64,000 nucleotides of DNA from Melieria omissa (Eukaryota > Arthropoda > Insecta > Diptera > Ulidiidae), in contig OZ020268.1 of NCBI GenBank assembly GCA_963971225.1, positions 48,906,404 through 48,970,403 on the forward strand, read 5' to 3'. The stretch's first letter is position 1. Each line of letters begins with the position of its first letter. Shown here in pieces: positions 24,261-35,880 of this stretch. The translations under genes and the position numbers were made by a program. The notes under the pieces are model-generated. The model had not been told where the DNA came from, did not search any database, and saw only the letters and a program-made list of their open reading frames with translations.

Positions 24261-26875
24261 AAAGACGAAACCTCGTCAAGCTGCAGAAATTCATATAAAA
24301 AAGTAACCTGTGCAATTTTGAGTGACAGTCACTGTGAAAATCTGTATTGGTGTTTTATGTTTTGATACTTTGTATCGTTCATCTGCAGTTCCAGCTACTC
24401 TTTTGGTTTGCTTCGTCTGGTCCATTGTTTTTGGTGGCTACTTGGCTCGATTATTGCAAATATCCTTTGTATGGGTTGCCAACCCGCATTGATTTAATGC
24501 CAAACATGTGTCTGTCATGCCCGGCAACGGCTCTCCGTCATTCGCGTTGCACTGTCATTGTCGTTTTCGCCATTATCGCCACAAGCATTTGCTATCGTTG
24601 CCGTAGTTCTCGTTGTCATTGTCGTCAGTGGCGCTGTCGTTCCTCTCTTTTGGTGTGCATCATCTTCATCTTGCTCACATGTCATTTGCAGTAACGTTCC
24701 GCATTCGGAACTTTTTGGGGTCCTGCGCCCGATCAGCAGCGTTCGTCAGCAGCAAAATTTGAATTGATTGATTGATGGCTTTCCGGCTTTTTGTTTGTGC
24801 GGTTTTGTGCACTTTGTCGATGACGGCTGACGACAGTCGACACTCGTTGGCGTAGCGGCGCGAGTTCAATTTGTAATTGTGTGGGCGCAATAAGGTTATG
24901 TGCTGACCGTCATTTGCATTTTCAAAGTTTCCCCGCCTCCCCAGCCAGGGACCAATTTGCATACGCTTTTCATTCCGTAGTCTTTGCAGCTTTAAAAACA
25001 CTTTGCTTCCTCTAAGTAAATCTGTCCCTAATCGAAAAAAATTGGGTCAACCTAATCTGAATATTGTTAGCCGCCAGCTTAAAATTAATTTTCCATTTGA
25101 AAACAAAATTTTTTTCATGGTACCTATGTAGTTTCCTTAAGTTCCTGTATTCCTTGGCTTGGTTGCTGCCCGCAACGGTGAATGACAGCGAAATGTGGCA
25201 ACGTCGCAATGCAGGTTCAATGCACAGACGTTTATTGCGCTGCCTGTCATTAATATTTCTGCTACTATGGCAGTGGTAGTGGTGGTGGTGGTTGTTGTTG
25301 TTGGCAGCATTGTTTTGCGAAAATTAAATCAAAAGCAGCCATTCAACGCGCTAGACAACGACAAGAACTGCCACAGCGGAAGTGGCAGCGTCGCAATTTT
25401 GCATAGAAAATTACTTTTGGCATTTAAAGGACACAAAAGTGGAAAATTTTCTGCGTGCACACTCAACCAGGGTTTCGGTGCTCGCCGCCCGCCCCCTTCA
25501 CAACGGCAACGCCTGTCCTTGTCGCATTTTAATGGAGCAAACACATCCAGTGCCAGTGAAGGAGAGATCGCATCGAGCAGCGGCACACAAGAAACCGTTA
25601 TTGATTAAATGTGGCAACGCGACCAACGCTGGAATGCGCACAGCAGTCACTGGCAGACAGTGCGCGTGGGAGCGCCAATGAGTTAAGGGGGGAGAAAGGG
25701 TCGAACAATGGCTGAGCGAGTGCTGCAGTCAACAACAACAATGAAAGCAAAATATCCTTCATCAATTTTAGATGATGCGGTGTGAGGCGCGAGGGCACAG
25801 GGGCGACACATATACACAAACACATTACTTGTTCGCTGACAGGCGCTGCGCTCAGCTGTGCCGGCTCCCTGTTGTTTGCGTGTTTGTTTGTTTGTTTGTT
25901 TGTTTGCTTTTTTTGGTGCAGTTGCCCGGGACGCGCATGTTTTTTTGTTGTTGTAGGTCTGCAGCAGTCCTACAGTCATTCTTCAGCCTATTATTTCCTT
26001 CATGCGGATCCTTTACCCAACAGTTTACTGCCCGTTTCCCCCCCCCCCTTTAGTTGTGTTGGTTCCTTCCCTTGTTGGTGTTCTTGTTATTGTTGCTCTT
26101 ATTATATATCAAGTTTTTATTTATTTGCACCTTCAGTCACATCGCTTTCAATGCCTTCTTTTAGCCCCCTTCACCTGACTATTCGCTATGAAACGGAATT
26201 CCTTCAACTCTTCCTCTTCGTTTTAAGGGTCTCGTTGTTCACAGTTGTTGCTGCTCATTTGCTCAGCGCACCCTCGCACTTGCTTCTTCTTCCTTCTACT
26301 GTTCGTTCCTTGATTGCTTTTGAAGCCCTTTTTTTGCTGCTGTTATTTCTGGTATTTATGGCTTCCATAGTCGGTCTCTGCTCTCTTACCTCACCTCTTG
26401 TGACGCCTTGAATTATATTTTTGATTACATTTTCGTCCTTCGTCCTTTGTGCAGCAGCAGTCATTTGTTTTTGTATTAATATTTGTGTACACTCGTCCTT
26501 CGCGCCGCCTGTTGGTAAGCCATTAGTGTGTCCTTCTCCTCACGTCTCTTGGGTCTCCTGCCGTTCATGTTGGGTTTTACTGCTAAGGCTTTCGCTTTGT
26601 TGTTGTAGTTGTTGTTGTTATTATTGTTTTTGTTATGGTTGCTGCTGTTGTAAAGGATAAAGTGCCGCTTTATGGCTGATTTTTGCCGTTTTTTGCCTGT
26701 CACTGCCGCCGCTTGGCAGCCGGTGTCAGCGGCATAGCGTCGAATTTCATTAGAATACACGTGGGGCGGATATTTGATGACATCCTTCGGAAACAGGTGG
26801 TTTTTCTGGGAGTTGTACGTTAGTTCAAAGTGCGCGTGCACTGTTGCCATATTTCGTCAGGAGTTTTAAAGGTGA
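24261..26875. other. Non-coding triplet-rich block
   Basis: Balanced DNA with many GTTGTT and CAACAA runs and C-rich patches (for example 26038-26049). Long frames such as the 209-codon one at 25782-26411 are Phe/Leu/Cys/Ser-rich translations of pyrimidine-rich DNA and overlap others on the opposite strand. No exon or RNA gene is supportable. Dense short-repeat texture and GGCAACG motifs (25197, 25604) suggest regulatory DNA. Confidence 0.45.
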
Positions 26876-27055
26876 AAGAGCAAAGTGATGTTGTTGTCTT
26901 TAAGTATCGAGTCCATAATTCTGTTTTTTCGTAGTGTTTGAATGAAATTTTTAAAGTCATTTTATAATATTTTTCATAATGTTTTAAAAGAATCTTACTT
27001 TTGTTAAAGGGTCTTTTGTAGTCAAGGGTCTTTTATCAAGAAATGTCCTTTTATA
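26876..27055. other. Spacer with GGGTCTTTT repeats
   Basis: AAGGGTCTTTT occurs twice (27007, 27024) directly before a MITE. No gene is present. Confidence 0.4.
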
Positions 27056-27314
27056 TTAACCCTTATTCTCATACCCAAACTTACTAACGTCGTTTGGCAC
27101 CCGGGGTACCCGGGTACCCATTTCATGAAATTTTTAAGTTTTCAATATTTTGTTAATTAAAAAACAAAATTTTTTAAATATATGATTTGTTCGCTTTTCA
27201 CCTAAATAACGAGGATCCGGAAGGTAAAAAAAATGTCCATTATTTGTCAGTTTTTTTCAACGAAAATACATCGCAGTGGGCACCCGGATACCCGGGTATG
27301 AGAATAAGGGTTAA
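27056..27314. mobile_element. TTAA-flanked MITE with a 17-bp perfect TIR
   Basis: The 259-bp segment begins TTAA-CCCTTATTCTCATACCC and ends GGGTATGAGAATAAGGG-TTAA. The inverted termini match perfectly over 17 bp, with TTAA on both sides as in piggyBac-superfamily insertions. Subterminal ACCCGGGTACCC motifs occur near both ends (27100 and 27284). It has no transposase. Perfect TIRs suggest it is younger than the surrounding arrays. Confidence 0.9.
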
Positions 27315-28090
27315 CAACACAACCAAATATTTTGGTAAAACATTATTGATCCAAAGTAAAAACATTTAGGTTAGGTTAGATCATTTTAAATTAACCGAAA
27401 ATGCAAAATGTTAGTAAAAAGTAATTAATCGAAAGTAAAATTTTTGAGGTTAGGTTAGGTAAACAAGGAGTTGGCACAGGCCAACTTTCGCACAGATAAC
27501 CAAATAGTCCACTGTAAGTCTAGTAGAGGTAATGTCTGTTCGCAGTGTTAATTAGGATCAGGTTTCAAAGTTGTTGTACTAAATCAGTTAACAATAGCAT
27601 TGAAGAAGAAGAGTATGTAGATTTAGATTTTGAAATATTCAAACTTTGAGGTTAGGCATAGAACTCACAGTGGAAATCACTAAGTCACCTTGAATCTATT
27701 AGGATAATTGTCTGTTCGCAGTGGAAATCTGGATTAGATTTAAAATTTTTATTACATAGTCAGTTAACGATTAGATTTAAAACTTTTCAAACTTTAAGGT
27801 TTGTCATAGAACTCGCACTGGCAATCACGTTGCTTGGAATTTATCAGAATTAATGTCTGTTAGTAGCAAAAATCAGGATCAGATTTAAAACTTTTAAGAA
27901 GAAATATAGTTTCTTACGTTTTAGAACTTTTCAAACTTTTGGGTTAGTAATAAAACTCGCAGTTGAAATCACTTACTTGGTATTTTTAAATCTTTAGCCA
28001 TACAAATCGACACAAACATCGATGTTGTTGTTCCCTACTTAAATCATTTCGATCTCGTTATGAAGAAGTAACTTTGTAAAACTTCAAGGT
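27315..28090. repeat. Degenerate repeats around GAGGTTAGG and TGTCTGTTCGCAGTGG
   Basis: Phrases such as TTTGAGGTTAGG, CATAGAACTC(A/G)CAGTGG, AATCACT..CTTGGAAT and AATGTCTGTTCGCAG recur near 27443, 27535, 27646, 27708, 27796, 27855 and 27947, spaced about 140-180 bp apart. No coding sequence is present. Confidence 0.55.
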
Positions 28091-28950
28091 TAGTTATAGA
28101 ACACAATGTCTGACAATTGTCCGCCTCGACTTTTATCTCTCTGTCATTCTTTTGATTATTTTCATCCAATAGTGACAGTATTTTGTCTATAACTGGTCTA
28201 ATCTTACCTTTGAATGTTCGAATCATTATCGTAAATGAGGCCTTGACTAAAATCCGGGCTAAAATCCGGATCTAGGGGACCAAGTTCCAAAGACGATTTT
28301 GCTATAAAGTGTTAAAAAAACGTACTTTTATGAATACAATTTTCGCATTTGGTAAAACCTGCCCGATTATTTTAAATAACGAATTCAAATTGCATGAAGT
28401 CAGCGGCAATTTGACGTTTCCGAATTATTTTCCTAACTGTGTGGCAACTAATCTTAAATGTCGTCCACATCTATGGATTTCATATCAGGCATTAAGAAGT
28501 CAGTCAACACTGGCTAGTAACACAATCCATTCTTTCAATGCAATGCTCTAAAACGGCAGCACTTTTATGCGTTGGCCAGAAGGACCAACTTAACTTTCAG
28601 GGAGATGTCAGCGAGATAACGAAGCAGCCATTATTTGTGGTTGGAGAGATTGTTTCACTATGTCTTTGGGTTTTTCAGAGACACAGTTGCGAAAGATTAT
28701 GTACCCAAACAGATGAGAAAGAGATAAACAGAGAGGTCCATCGCTCTCTTGGTTTCCCTAAAAAAATCATGATCTTGAACATATATTTTCAGCACCAGTG
28801 AAGTGATCTGCTGAACTTAACTGCAGATTCTATCTATTTAAGTAAATAATTTAAGGTAAAATGTGGTGTGAACTGGAAGAGAACAATTACTATGAACTGT
28901 CTTGAAAGCACGACTCAGTCTTCAGTCGCAATCCCAACTTCATCTACTAT
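28091..28950. other. Non-coding spacer
   Basis: Two short frames (80 and 87 codons, 28309-28551 and 28538-28801) carry no recognisable domain or splice context. Two copies of CTAAAATCCGG lie near 28248 and 28260. Nothing else was supported. Confidence 0.35.
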
Positions 28951-29937
28951 ATGTAAGGGAGAGGGCTGGGTTGTGAACCAGGCTGGGGTGTGAACCATTG
29001 CCGTTTTTTCTTTCCTTAATTGACATATCGCCAATCTTTCAACTGTCAATTTTGTCTTATGATATGACTCTGCTTTTGTGGTTACACCGAAGTACAAACA
29101 CGTATTGCTTGTGGCAGCAATCGAGTTTGAAAGACATCGTGTTTGAAAATCGACTGCGAAAACTTGTTGGCTTTTTTTTAAAGTGCTATCTTAGTGACTG
29201 AGCTTATTGCAAAAAGGTCAGTGTAATACATGTTTATTTAGTGTTTTGATTCTATTTTACGATGCAATATTTGTTTATGTCGAATTATGATTGGAAGTGT
29301 CGTTTATTTTAAAGTTTCCAAAATGGCATCGTGGTTGGGCTGTGAACCACTGAGGTGGCTGGGTTATGAACCACCTGTTTTTCGTACTACATTTGTTCTA
29401 ACACTGTCAAATATGGACGGATATATTAAAATAAAGTCATTTTATATAATTTAACTCGATTTCGTTGTGTTCACTTGAAGTGAGCCAATACGAGAACACG
29501 TTCGTATTTCACATGCAAACATTCCGACACAAATTAGGATGAAAATTTAAAAAATTGAGCAGTTTCATTCATTGCGATTTTTTGGCCTAAGAGGCGTCAT
29601 TATAACTTTTTTTTCACCTCTTGAGGCTTCCTGATTAAATAAATTCTCAATGTACTTAAAAATTATGGGTGTTTTCTTCGTATTTTCTGACTTTAATAGG
29701 GATTTTCCAGATGGTTCACAACCCAGCCACTTTTTTGAAAAATCGAAAAATCACGTTCTTAGAAAATTGGACGTAGAGAGTTAAATTTCAATCAAAACGG
29801 TAATCTGTCTTCATAACAAAGTTGCGTTATATATTCACCTTTTCAACGGTATCTTCGATTTTTCGATATCTTTATTCTGAGAAAAGTTAGAGCCGAAAAA
29901 CAAAACCCGGTTCACACCCCAGCCCTCTCCCTTACAT
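28951..29937. mobile_element. Non-autonomous DNA element, ~1 kb, with subterminal repeats
   Basis: The ends are inverted copies of ATGTAAGGGAGAGGGCTGGG, followed on both sides by TGTGAACC. The motif GGCTGGG(T/C)TGTGAACCA recurs inside at about 28965, 28981, 29335 and 29351 in direct orientation, and at about 29713 and 29908 in inverted orientation, as expected of transposase-binding subterminal repeats. No transposase frame lies inside. The target-site duplication is unclear (the flanks share only short AT-rich matches and a TTCATCT phrase), so the superfamily is not assigned. Confidence 0.82.
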
Positions 29938-30452
29938 AAATTCATCTGACCTGACCGAACGATCACGAGTTGGAGTCTTCACTTCACTTGTCCGAACTAT
30001 TCAAGTTTGTTCCTTAATCTCTTTGGAATATAAAATTTATAAATCTTTCAATTTAGTTCAAAAATTCAATTCGGTTTAGTGTGTCCATAATCAGAAAATT
30101 CCATAAAAACTTTTATAAACTTGTTTTTTTATGTTCTGAACTATGTTCGCAAAATTTTTGTCATTTTTGTTTTGACCATTCATCAGTTTTTCACTGTTTA
30201 AATGTGTTACGAAGATAAATGAAGACCCTCTAGTTTCTGGCTGTCAGATGTCATCGCAATGACAGTTGTTTGTCTTTTTTAAATTTTTATAAAAATTTAT
30301 CAGTGTCATCCGGGTTTTTTTACCTTCCGTGGAACAGACAATTTTGTGAGACACGAATCCAAACCTCGGTCTCTCGCTACGGATACAAATTTGCTTGTTT
30401 GAGATAATTTCAAGATTTTCGAAAGATCAGAATAAAACAAAATATATCCTTA
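29938..30452. other. Non-coding spacer
   Basis: AT-moderate DNA with no frame of interest. A piggyBac-like terminus begins at its end. Confidence 0.35.
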
Positions 30453-30475
30453 ACACTAGAAAGACCGCAAATTTT
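30453..30475 (+). mobile_element. Solitary piggyBac-like left terminus
   Basis: TTAA-CACTAGAAAGACCGC matches the plan of the 9058 element (CACTAGAA-G-CCCG) and is close to the CCCTAGAAAGA start known for piggyBac. I found no inverted partner downstream, so the right end is deleted, diverged or was never here. The AT-rich DNA that follows, including a 115-codon frame at 30395-30742, may be element interior. Confidence 0.5.
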
Positions 30476-30789
30476 TCCATACCTATAAAGATTACATATC
30501 AGATATCCATTGATATCTCGAAAAGTTCACAATGGATTTTGCTAATTTTTCACACAGTTGTAGCACTCGATAAAAAAAAACAAAAGCCATCAAAGCAAAA
30601 ATTCATAGAAATACTAAAGAAAGTAGAGATATTTAAAATTTATGCAGAATTGCTTACTTCAGTTCCTCCTTTCTTAAGAAAGTTTAAAGTCCTCTTTCAC
30701 ACATCTCCAGCTATTCTTTTGCTATCTATAAAACTTTCCTAAAAACACTCAAATAAATGTAACTTTTGTTCAAATAATTATTGTCTAAA
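30476..30789. other. AT-rich spacer, possibly decayed element interior
   Basis: Lys/Ile-rich frame fragments follow the solitary terminus. There is no match to a transposase catalytic motif that I could see. Confidence 0.3.
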
Positions 30790-33245
30790 AATATGCATAA
30801 ATGCATTGGCCCCCCCTGTTCATTTTCCCCTCCCGCTGTTGGCAACAAATCGAATTGCAAATTGAAGTTGAACTGAAATTTAACGCATAGTTTCACAATT
30901 TTGAAACTTTAATTATCAGTTTTTCCATGGTTGCCTTATTTTTGTTGTTGTATTTATTATTTTGTTTTTATTTTGACACAAACCAATATTTCATTTAAAG
31001 CGAAAACAGGGTGCGGCCATGCGTGGGTGAAGTCTGAGCCTTGTGTGGGCTGTGGTGGCAAAGTGTTGAAATGTGCGCCAAATGTGGCATGTCGCAGGAT
31101 ATGTGTGTTGTTGTTGTTGTATGTGAGTTGTTTTTGTATTTGTTTTAGAGTGCGTGTCAACTTAAATTGCATTAAAATTTAAGTTCTCAACTTTTTGCTG
31201 TTGGCGCATTTGTTGAAGACAAACTTTGCCACTGTCACCAACACGCACGTACGCCAAAACAACAAAAACAACAAGAATCATAAAAACAACAACAAATTGT
31301 GCACCACGCCAGAAGGCCGAAAGGGTGGAGCAGCAGCAAAACAACACAAAGTGCGCAATAAATTGTGAAACTATTTCCGAAAAAGCCAAAATGAATGACC
31401 CTCGTTAGGCGAAATAGCAACAACAAAAACAACAACAATGGCAGCAACTACAAATAACATTGCCATAAAAACAACAAAACGCAGCAATAACAACTAACAA
31501 TAATACAACTGTAACTATAGAGGACAACAGAGGACGAAGGAAGAGAGCGTTGAGCGTAATTTGCGAGAGAGAGAGAGAGGAAGCGTGCAGTCAAAGTCGA
31601 AGTGGTAGTAAGAGTTGGAGATGCAGCGAAGTGGGGTGGTTTGAAAGCGCCACCCGGGGGATTTTGTGCCCATGACGAGCGTTGGGGAGGGGGCAGAGAA
31701 AATAGAGCAGACAATGCATTTCAATTCAATTTACTATCTGCTTTATTTTCGCTATTCATGGCATACTCTCTCAGGGGGATTCGAGTTTCAGTGATGAAGT
31801 GAGACTTGCTTACACAGCAAACTAAAGGGGGGGCTTCGCTTCATATAAAAAACGTGGCAAGCGAATGTTTGGGATGATGGAGAGTGACCAAAGAGCGCAT
31901 CTAGAGAGAGAGCGAGACCAATGCTCATTTCACTCACCAGCTGAGTTTGCACTCGGCCAGCTGACCAGCTCGGCCCTTAGTGGAGGCAAAAGGGGGCATC
32001 AAAAAGTTTCAAACAACTTTGCAACTTTGAGGCAGCAAAAGTTGCGCAAAACAAAACGTTGAAAAAACTTCAATAAATAATGCAAAAGTAAAAACGAAAA
32101 AAAAGTTGAAAAAAGTGGCATAAGAACTTTCAAAATGAGTTTTGTTTGAGTAGTTTCGATTTCCAGCTGTTTGAGTGGCGCGAGGGTGGAAAGAAAAGCA
32201 TGAAAACCTCAGCTGCCTGTCGCCCAACGAGCTCCACAGACCCGGCGTGCCCGGCAACAGTCGCAGAGAGCGACATGTGAGGTGTGCTCTCCATTTCTCT
32301 CTCTCTCTCTCTTCTGCTCTTGTTTGGCTCGATTTTCCTTATGCCTGGGCCTTTACTGTTATGTATTGGCGCACATAACGGTATATATGTACAAATGTAT
32401 GTAAGATATGCCGCGTTTGTTTTGCCTGTGCTGGTGCCAATTGTTGTTGTTGTTGTTATAGCAGTTGCTGTTGTTGATTGTGAATGACGTTAGCCAGCCT
32501 GGCAGACAGGCAGGAAGGAAGGCGCTGCTGTGCTGCCGGAAAAGCGCCGCGCATGTGCGAGTGGCGGCGGTAGGCGAGGAGACAAGGCACGACGCTTGAA
32601 AGGGTGTATTTTTGCAGGCACAAAAACAACAATGACAGCGCCAGCAACAACGCAACGCCAGCAGCAGTTAAACACGAAATTGTGTTTTGATAACATGACA
32701 CAAACACACACTACATGCATACATATGTATTCAGATTTGTGTATATATATACATAAATACCGGTACAATTGTGCACATAGCAAACTGAGCACATAATCGG
32801 ACCTTTTTGCCATATACGAAGCGTACAGGGAGCTGACTGCTTCGGTCCTAATGTGTGCGTGTGTGTGTGTTTTGAGTATTTGTGTATGTATGTGTGTTGA
32901 TCTTTGTATATATGTGTGTGCACGCTTTTATTTATCTTCCTTTTATATATATAAACTTTGTCTGCTTGGCGCAGTAAAACTTTATCGATTTTTGCAAAAA
33001 AAATACTTTTCACTGCTTTCCTTCGCCTTGTCGTCCCTCTCTTCGCTTTGTCTACGTCACTAACAAGCAGTCAGTTGTTCGTGGTTGCGTTGTTTTGTTT
33101 CATTATTTCTGATAGCAGCAAAAAATACCATTAACAATAATAACAATAACAACTACAACAATAACAAATCTAGTCGAACATTCAAGCGAACTTTGTCCAT
33201 CGACAATAACAAGAAATGGCAATCATAATGGCAATTTTATTCGCT
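30790..33245. other. Non-coding block with GAGA tracts and E-boxes
   Basis: Balanced composition, CAACAA/GTTGTT-rich. GAGAGA tracts occur at 31565-31579 and 31903-31912, and CTCTCT at 32296-32312. Four CAGCTG E-boxes fall within 280 bp (31938, 31958, 32164, 32210). TATATA/GTGTGT runs lie at 32700-32960. Many short frames overlap on both strands and none has a domain. This is the best candidate for regulatory DNA in the non-coding part of the window. Confidence 0.5.
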
Positions 33246-33629
33246 TTTTTCACTGGAGTAGTTACTTATTATTTTTTAAATTGTTTCTAACTTTTGTGTT
33301 TTTCCAAGTTCTTTCTTATTAGTTTGCTTTACTTTATTCTGACTTTTTTTTTTACTTTAATTTTCTTTACTTTATTCTTTTTTTACTTTACTTTCCTCAG
33401 AATTGTTTAAGTTCTCTTTACTTTTTTCGTGCTTGTTTTTTACTTTTCTGTAACTTCTTTAACTTTTCTGGACATTATTTCTTACTCTTCTTTTTTATGT
33501 TTCTTGGCCTTTTTTATTTTTCCTTACTTCATCGCTTATCTTTGAATCAAAATTGAGCAAAAGTTCTCAAGGTTTATCGTAATTAGTTCTGTCAACTTGT
33601 ATTGAACTTTGAACAAATATTTTCACCTT
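33246..33629. repeat. Pyrimidine-rich TTTACTTTATTCTTTTT repeats
   Basis: Short T/C-rich phrases (TTTACTTT, TTCTTTACTTTA, CTTTTTTTACTTTAC) recur every 15-30 bp, concentrated at 33320-33530. This is a simple low-complexity tract. Confidence 0.5.
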
Positions 33630-34114
33630 TTAACCCTTCGCTGCATGGCATTGCATATATGCAATGTTAACTTTTCATGGATTTAGAAATTATTCTGTTC
33701 ACTATTTTACAGTCATTCATTCTTCAGTTGTGTTCTTTTATGTTTAAACATTTGATTACTAACGGAATTTTTCGAATAACATTGAAAGTATGTTCAAAAG
33801 AATCGAAAAAACAATAAGAGTTTCGATTTGGTGAAAGAATTTCGGTTATTTATGGCGTTGATGAGCTATTTAGTGCGTTGAATTACGAGTATACAGTGAC
33901 GCCTGACCTCTGTTCGACTCCCCGTAGTAGCCAACACTTAAACATAGATAAATCCGACTTTCATTTCGGCGGTAGCGTTCTCACAAGGATACGGAAAAGG
34001 TTTGCAAAAATTCTTTGATAGATACAGGAATTCAACAAACTTCCCTTTTACCATCAGAACTTGACAAGCAACAAGAATTTTATGACAAAATTAAATCATG
34101 AAACGAAGGGTTAA
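33630..34114. mobile_element. TTAA-flanked MITE (piggyBac-like)
   Basis: The 485-bp segment opens TTAA-CCCTTCGCTGCATGG and closes CATGAAACGAAGGG-TTAA. The inverted termini share CCCTTCG, three variable bases, then CATG. TTAA bounds both sides. The GCATATATGC palindrome lies just inside the left end. No transposase frame is present. Confidence 0.78.
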
Positions 34115-34695
34115 TAATAATTTTCAAATATTGGAAACAAATAAAACAAAACAATAAACTTTTCAAATATAAATAATTTCGAGATAAATAGCAAAACAAA
34201 ACAATATTCAAAAAATAGTTTTATAAAAACATACATTTTTCAAATATTCGAGCTAAATAACAAAAAAACAATATTAAAAAAAAAATTAAAAATAATTAAA
34301 TGATTTTTTTTTCAATAAAAATTAAAATAAATATTAAATTAGATAAATAACAAAACAAAACAATATTTAAAAAATAATTTCATAAGAACATAATTTTTTA
34401 AATATTCGAGACAATTACAAAACAAAACAATATTTAAGAAATAATTTCATAAGAACATAAAATTTTCAAATATTCGAAATAAATAATATAAAAAAAACAA
34501 TATTTCATAAAAAATAATTTCATAAAACATATTTTTTAAATATTCGAGATAAATAACAAAACAATATTTACAAAATAATTTCATAAGAATATAGATTTTT
34601 CAAATGTTCGAGACAAATAAGTATTCAAGAATTTGAGGCAAATATTCGAAAATATATGAAAAAAATATTGTTGTAAGAATATAAAAAGCACATAA
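34115..34695. repeat. AT-rich tandem array, period about 75 bp
   Basis: Units contain CAAATATTCGAGATAAATAAC, AAAACAATATTTAAAAAATAATTT and CATAAGAACATA. ATTCGAG/A landmarks fall near 34244, 34402, 34472 and 34547. About seven degenerate copies fit, and there is no coding content. Confidence 0.75.
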
Positions 34696-34707
34696 AGAAT
34701 ATAAAAA

Positions 34708-34980
34708 TTGGATTGGCAAGAAAGTCGTTTCGGTTTTGCAGTGTGAATTTAAATTATATAAAAAAACTTAATTGTTGTATATGATATAATATATGATAGA
34801 TAATACATATCTATCTATCCAATTAAATCTTTTCCATTTTTTGCCATGACCTTTTGCCTTCCTTCTGGCAACTCCATAATTAAGCACTCTTAGAACTTCT
34901 CTGGTCCTCATCACCAAAATGAAACAAGTATGATTTCAGTTCATTATCATTAGTAAAAGTTTTGTCAATCAAAAAAGTTA
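34708..34980 (-). pseudogene. Mariner (mellifera-type) remnant: transposase C-terminus and one TIR
   Basis: Read on the minus strand, 34980 to 34815 encodes a transposase tail typical of mellifera-subfamily mariners. The segment LIDKTFTNDNELKSYLF is followed by FGDEDQ, then after a frameshift by KF-stop-ECLIMELPEG and RQKVMAKNGKDLIG before the natural stop. Family members have the equivalent of NSDDDVKSYL, KDQKFYE and LPERWQKV in the same order. Beyond the stop, TTGGATTGGCAAG at 34708-34720 matches the mellifera mariner terminus TTGGGTTGGCAA. One frameshift and one internal stop make it dead. The catalytic core and the other terminus are missing. Confidence 0.85.
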
Positions 34981-35880
34981 GCAAACTTGGCAGTAAATGT
35001 TAATTTGATATTGCAAGAACGGCAGTAACGGCCGTACAGTACTTTCATTGACCTTATCGAGTGCTCTCTGTGTGTGCTTAGATAAGCCAAATTACTCTAA
35101 CCACAGCTTCTGTCAAAATTATTGTTCCTGCTGAAGCATTTACTTTCTCGGCTAAAATTTACACAATAATTTCAGTTTTGCTTGAGTAGAAACAGGACTC
35201 CCAATATTTGAGCCATTTCGATTGCAGTCCTGAACTTGGTCATGGAAAATTAATCGGAATCAGTGCTTCTCTATCGTAAGAAATCTTGATGGTCTACGAC
35301 TATGACAAGACTTTTAGATATAAATGGACATAGATAGACCTTGTTTTGTTCGAGAATAAGATCCTTGAACTAAAAGATAGTAAGATATATCAATTTGGCA
35401 AAAATAAAAATAGCCATTTCTGCTCAGATCCGGTGAAGGAGCAGAGTAAGGTAGACCAGAAGGCAATACCTGGTTCATTGAATTAAGTAGCAGTAACTCT
35501 TAAACACCTGACGGCATTAAACACTTATTGAAGTCATAATGTCGCACATCTCTCTTGAAATACTGAATTCTTTGAGCTGTTGATTGACTTTAGTGGATTC
35601 AGTTTCACTTTACTTTCAATGAGGCTTACAAATTGTAGGTTTTGGGTTAAAATTTTCTAACTGCGATCTGAACTATAGAAAAAATCAAACTTGGGTTGAT
35701 TTGAGCAGTTTTCTAAACACAGCAGTTGATCTAAAACTGGACAATAATCGAAAAAGGCTGCTGTAACAATGATGCAATTTAGACAAACTTTATAAAAAAA
35801 AATGTTGTTTCAATATTTAGCGCCTTAAAAGAAGTCAAAAATGGTAAAAAAAAAAGTTTCTAAAACCTCATTTAAACTGC
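34981..35880. other. Non-coding spacer
   Basis: No frame over 60 codons, no clean repeat and no element ends recognised. The mariner interior is not detectable beyond about 34985. Confidence 0.4.

Noticed and set aside
25782..26411. 209-codon plus-strand frame
   Set aside because: Phe/Leu/Ser/Cys-rich reading of pyrimidine-rich DNA, overlapped by other frames, with no domain or splice evidence.
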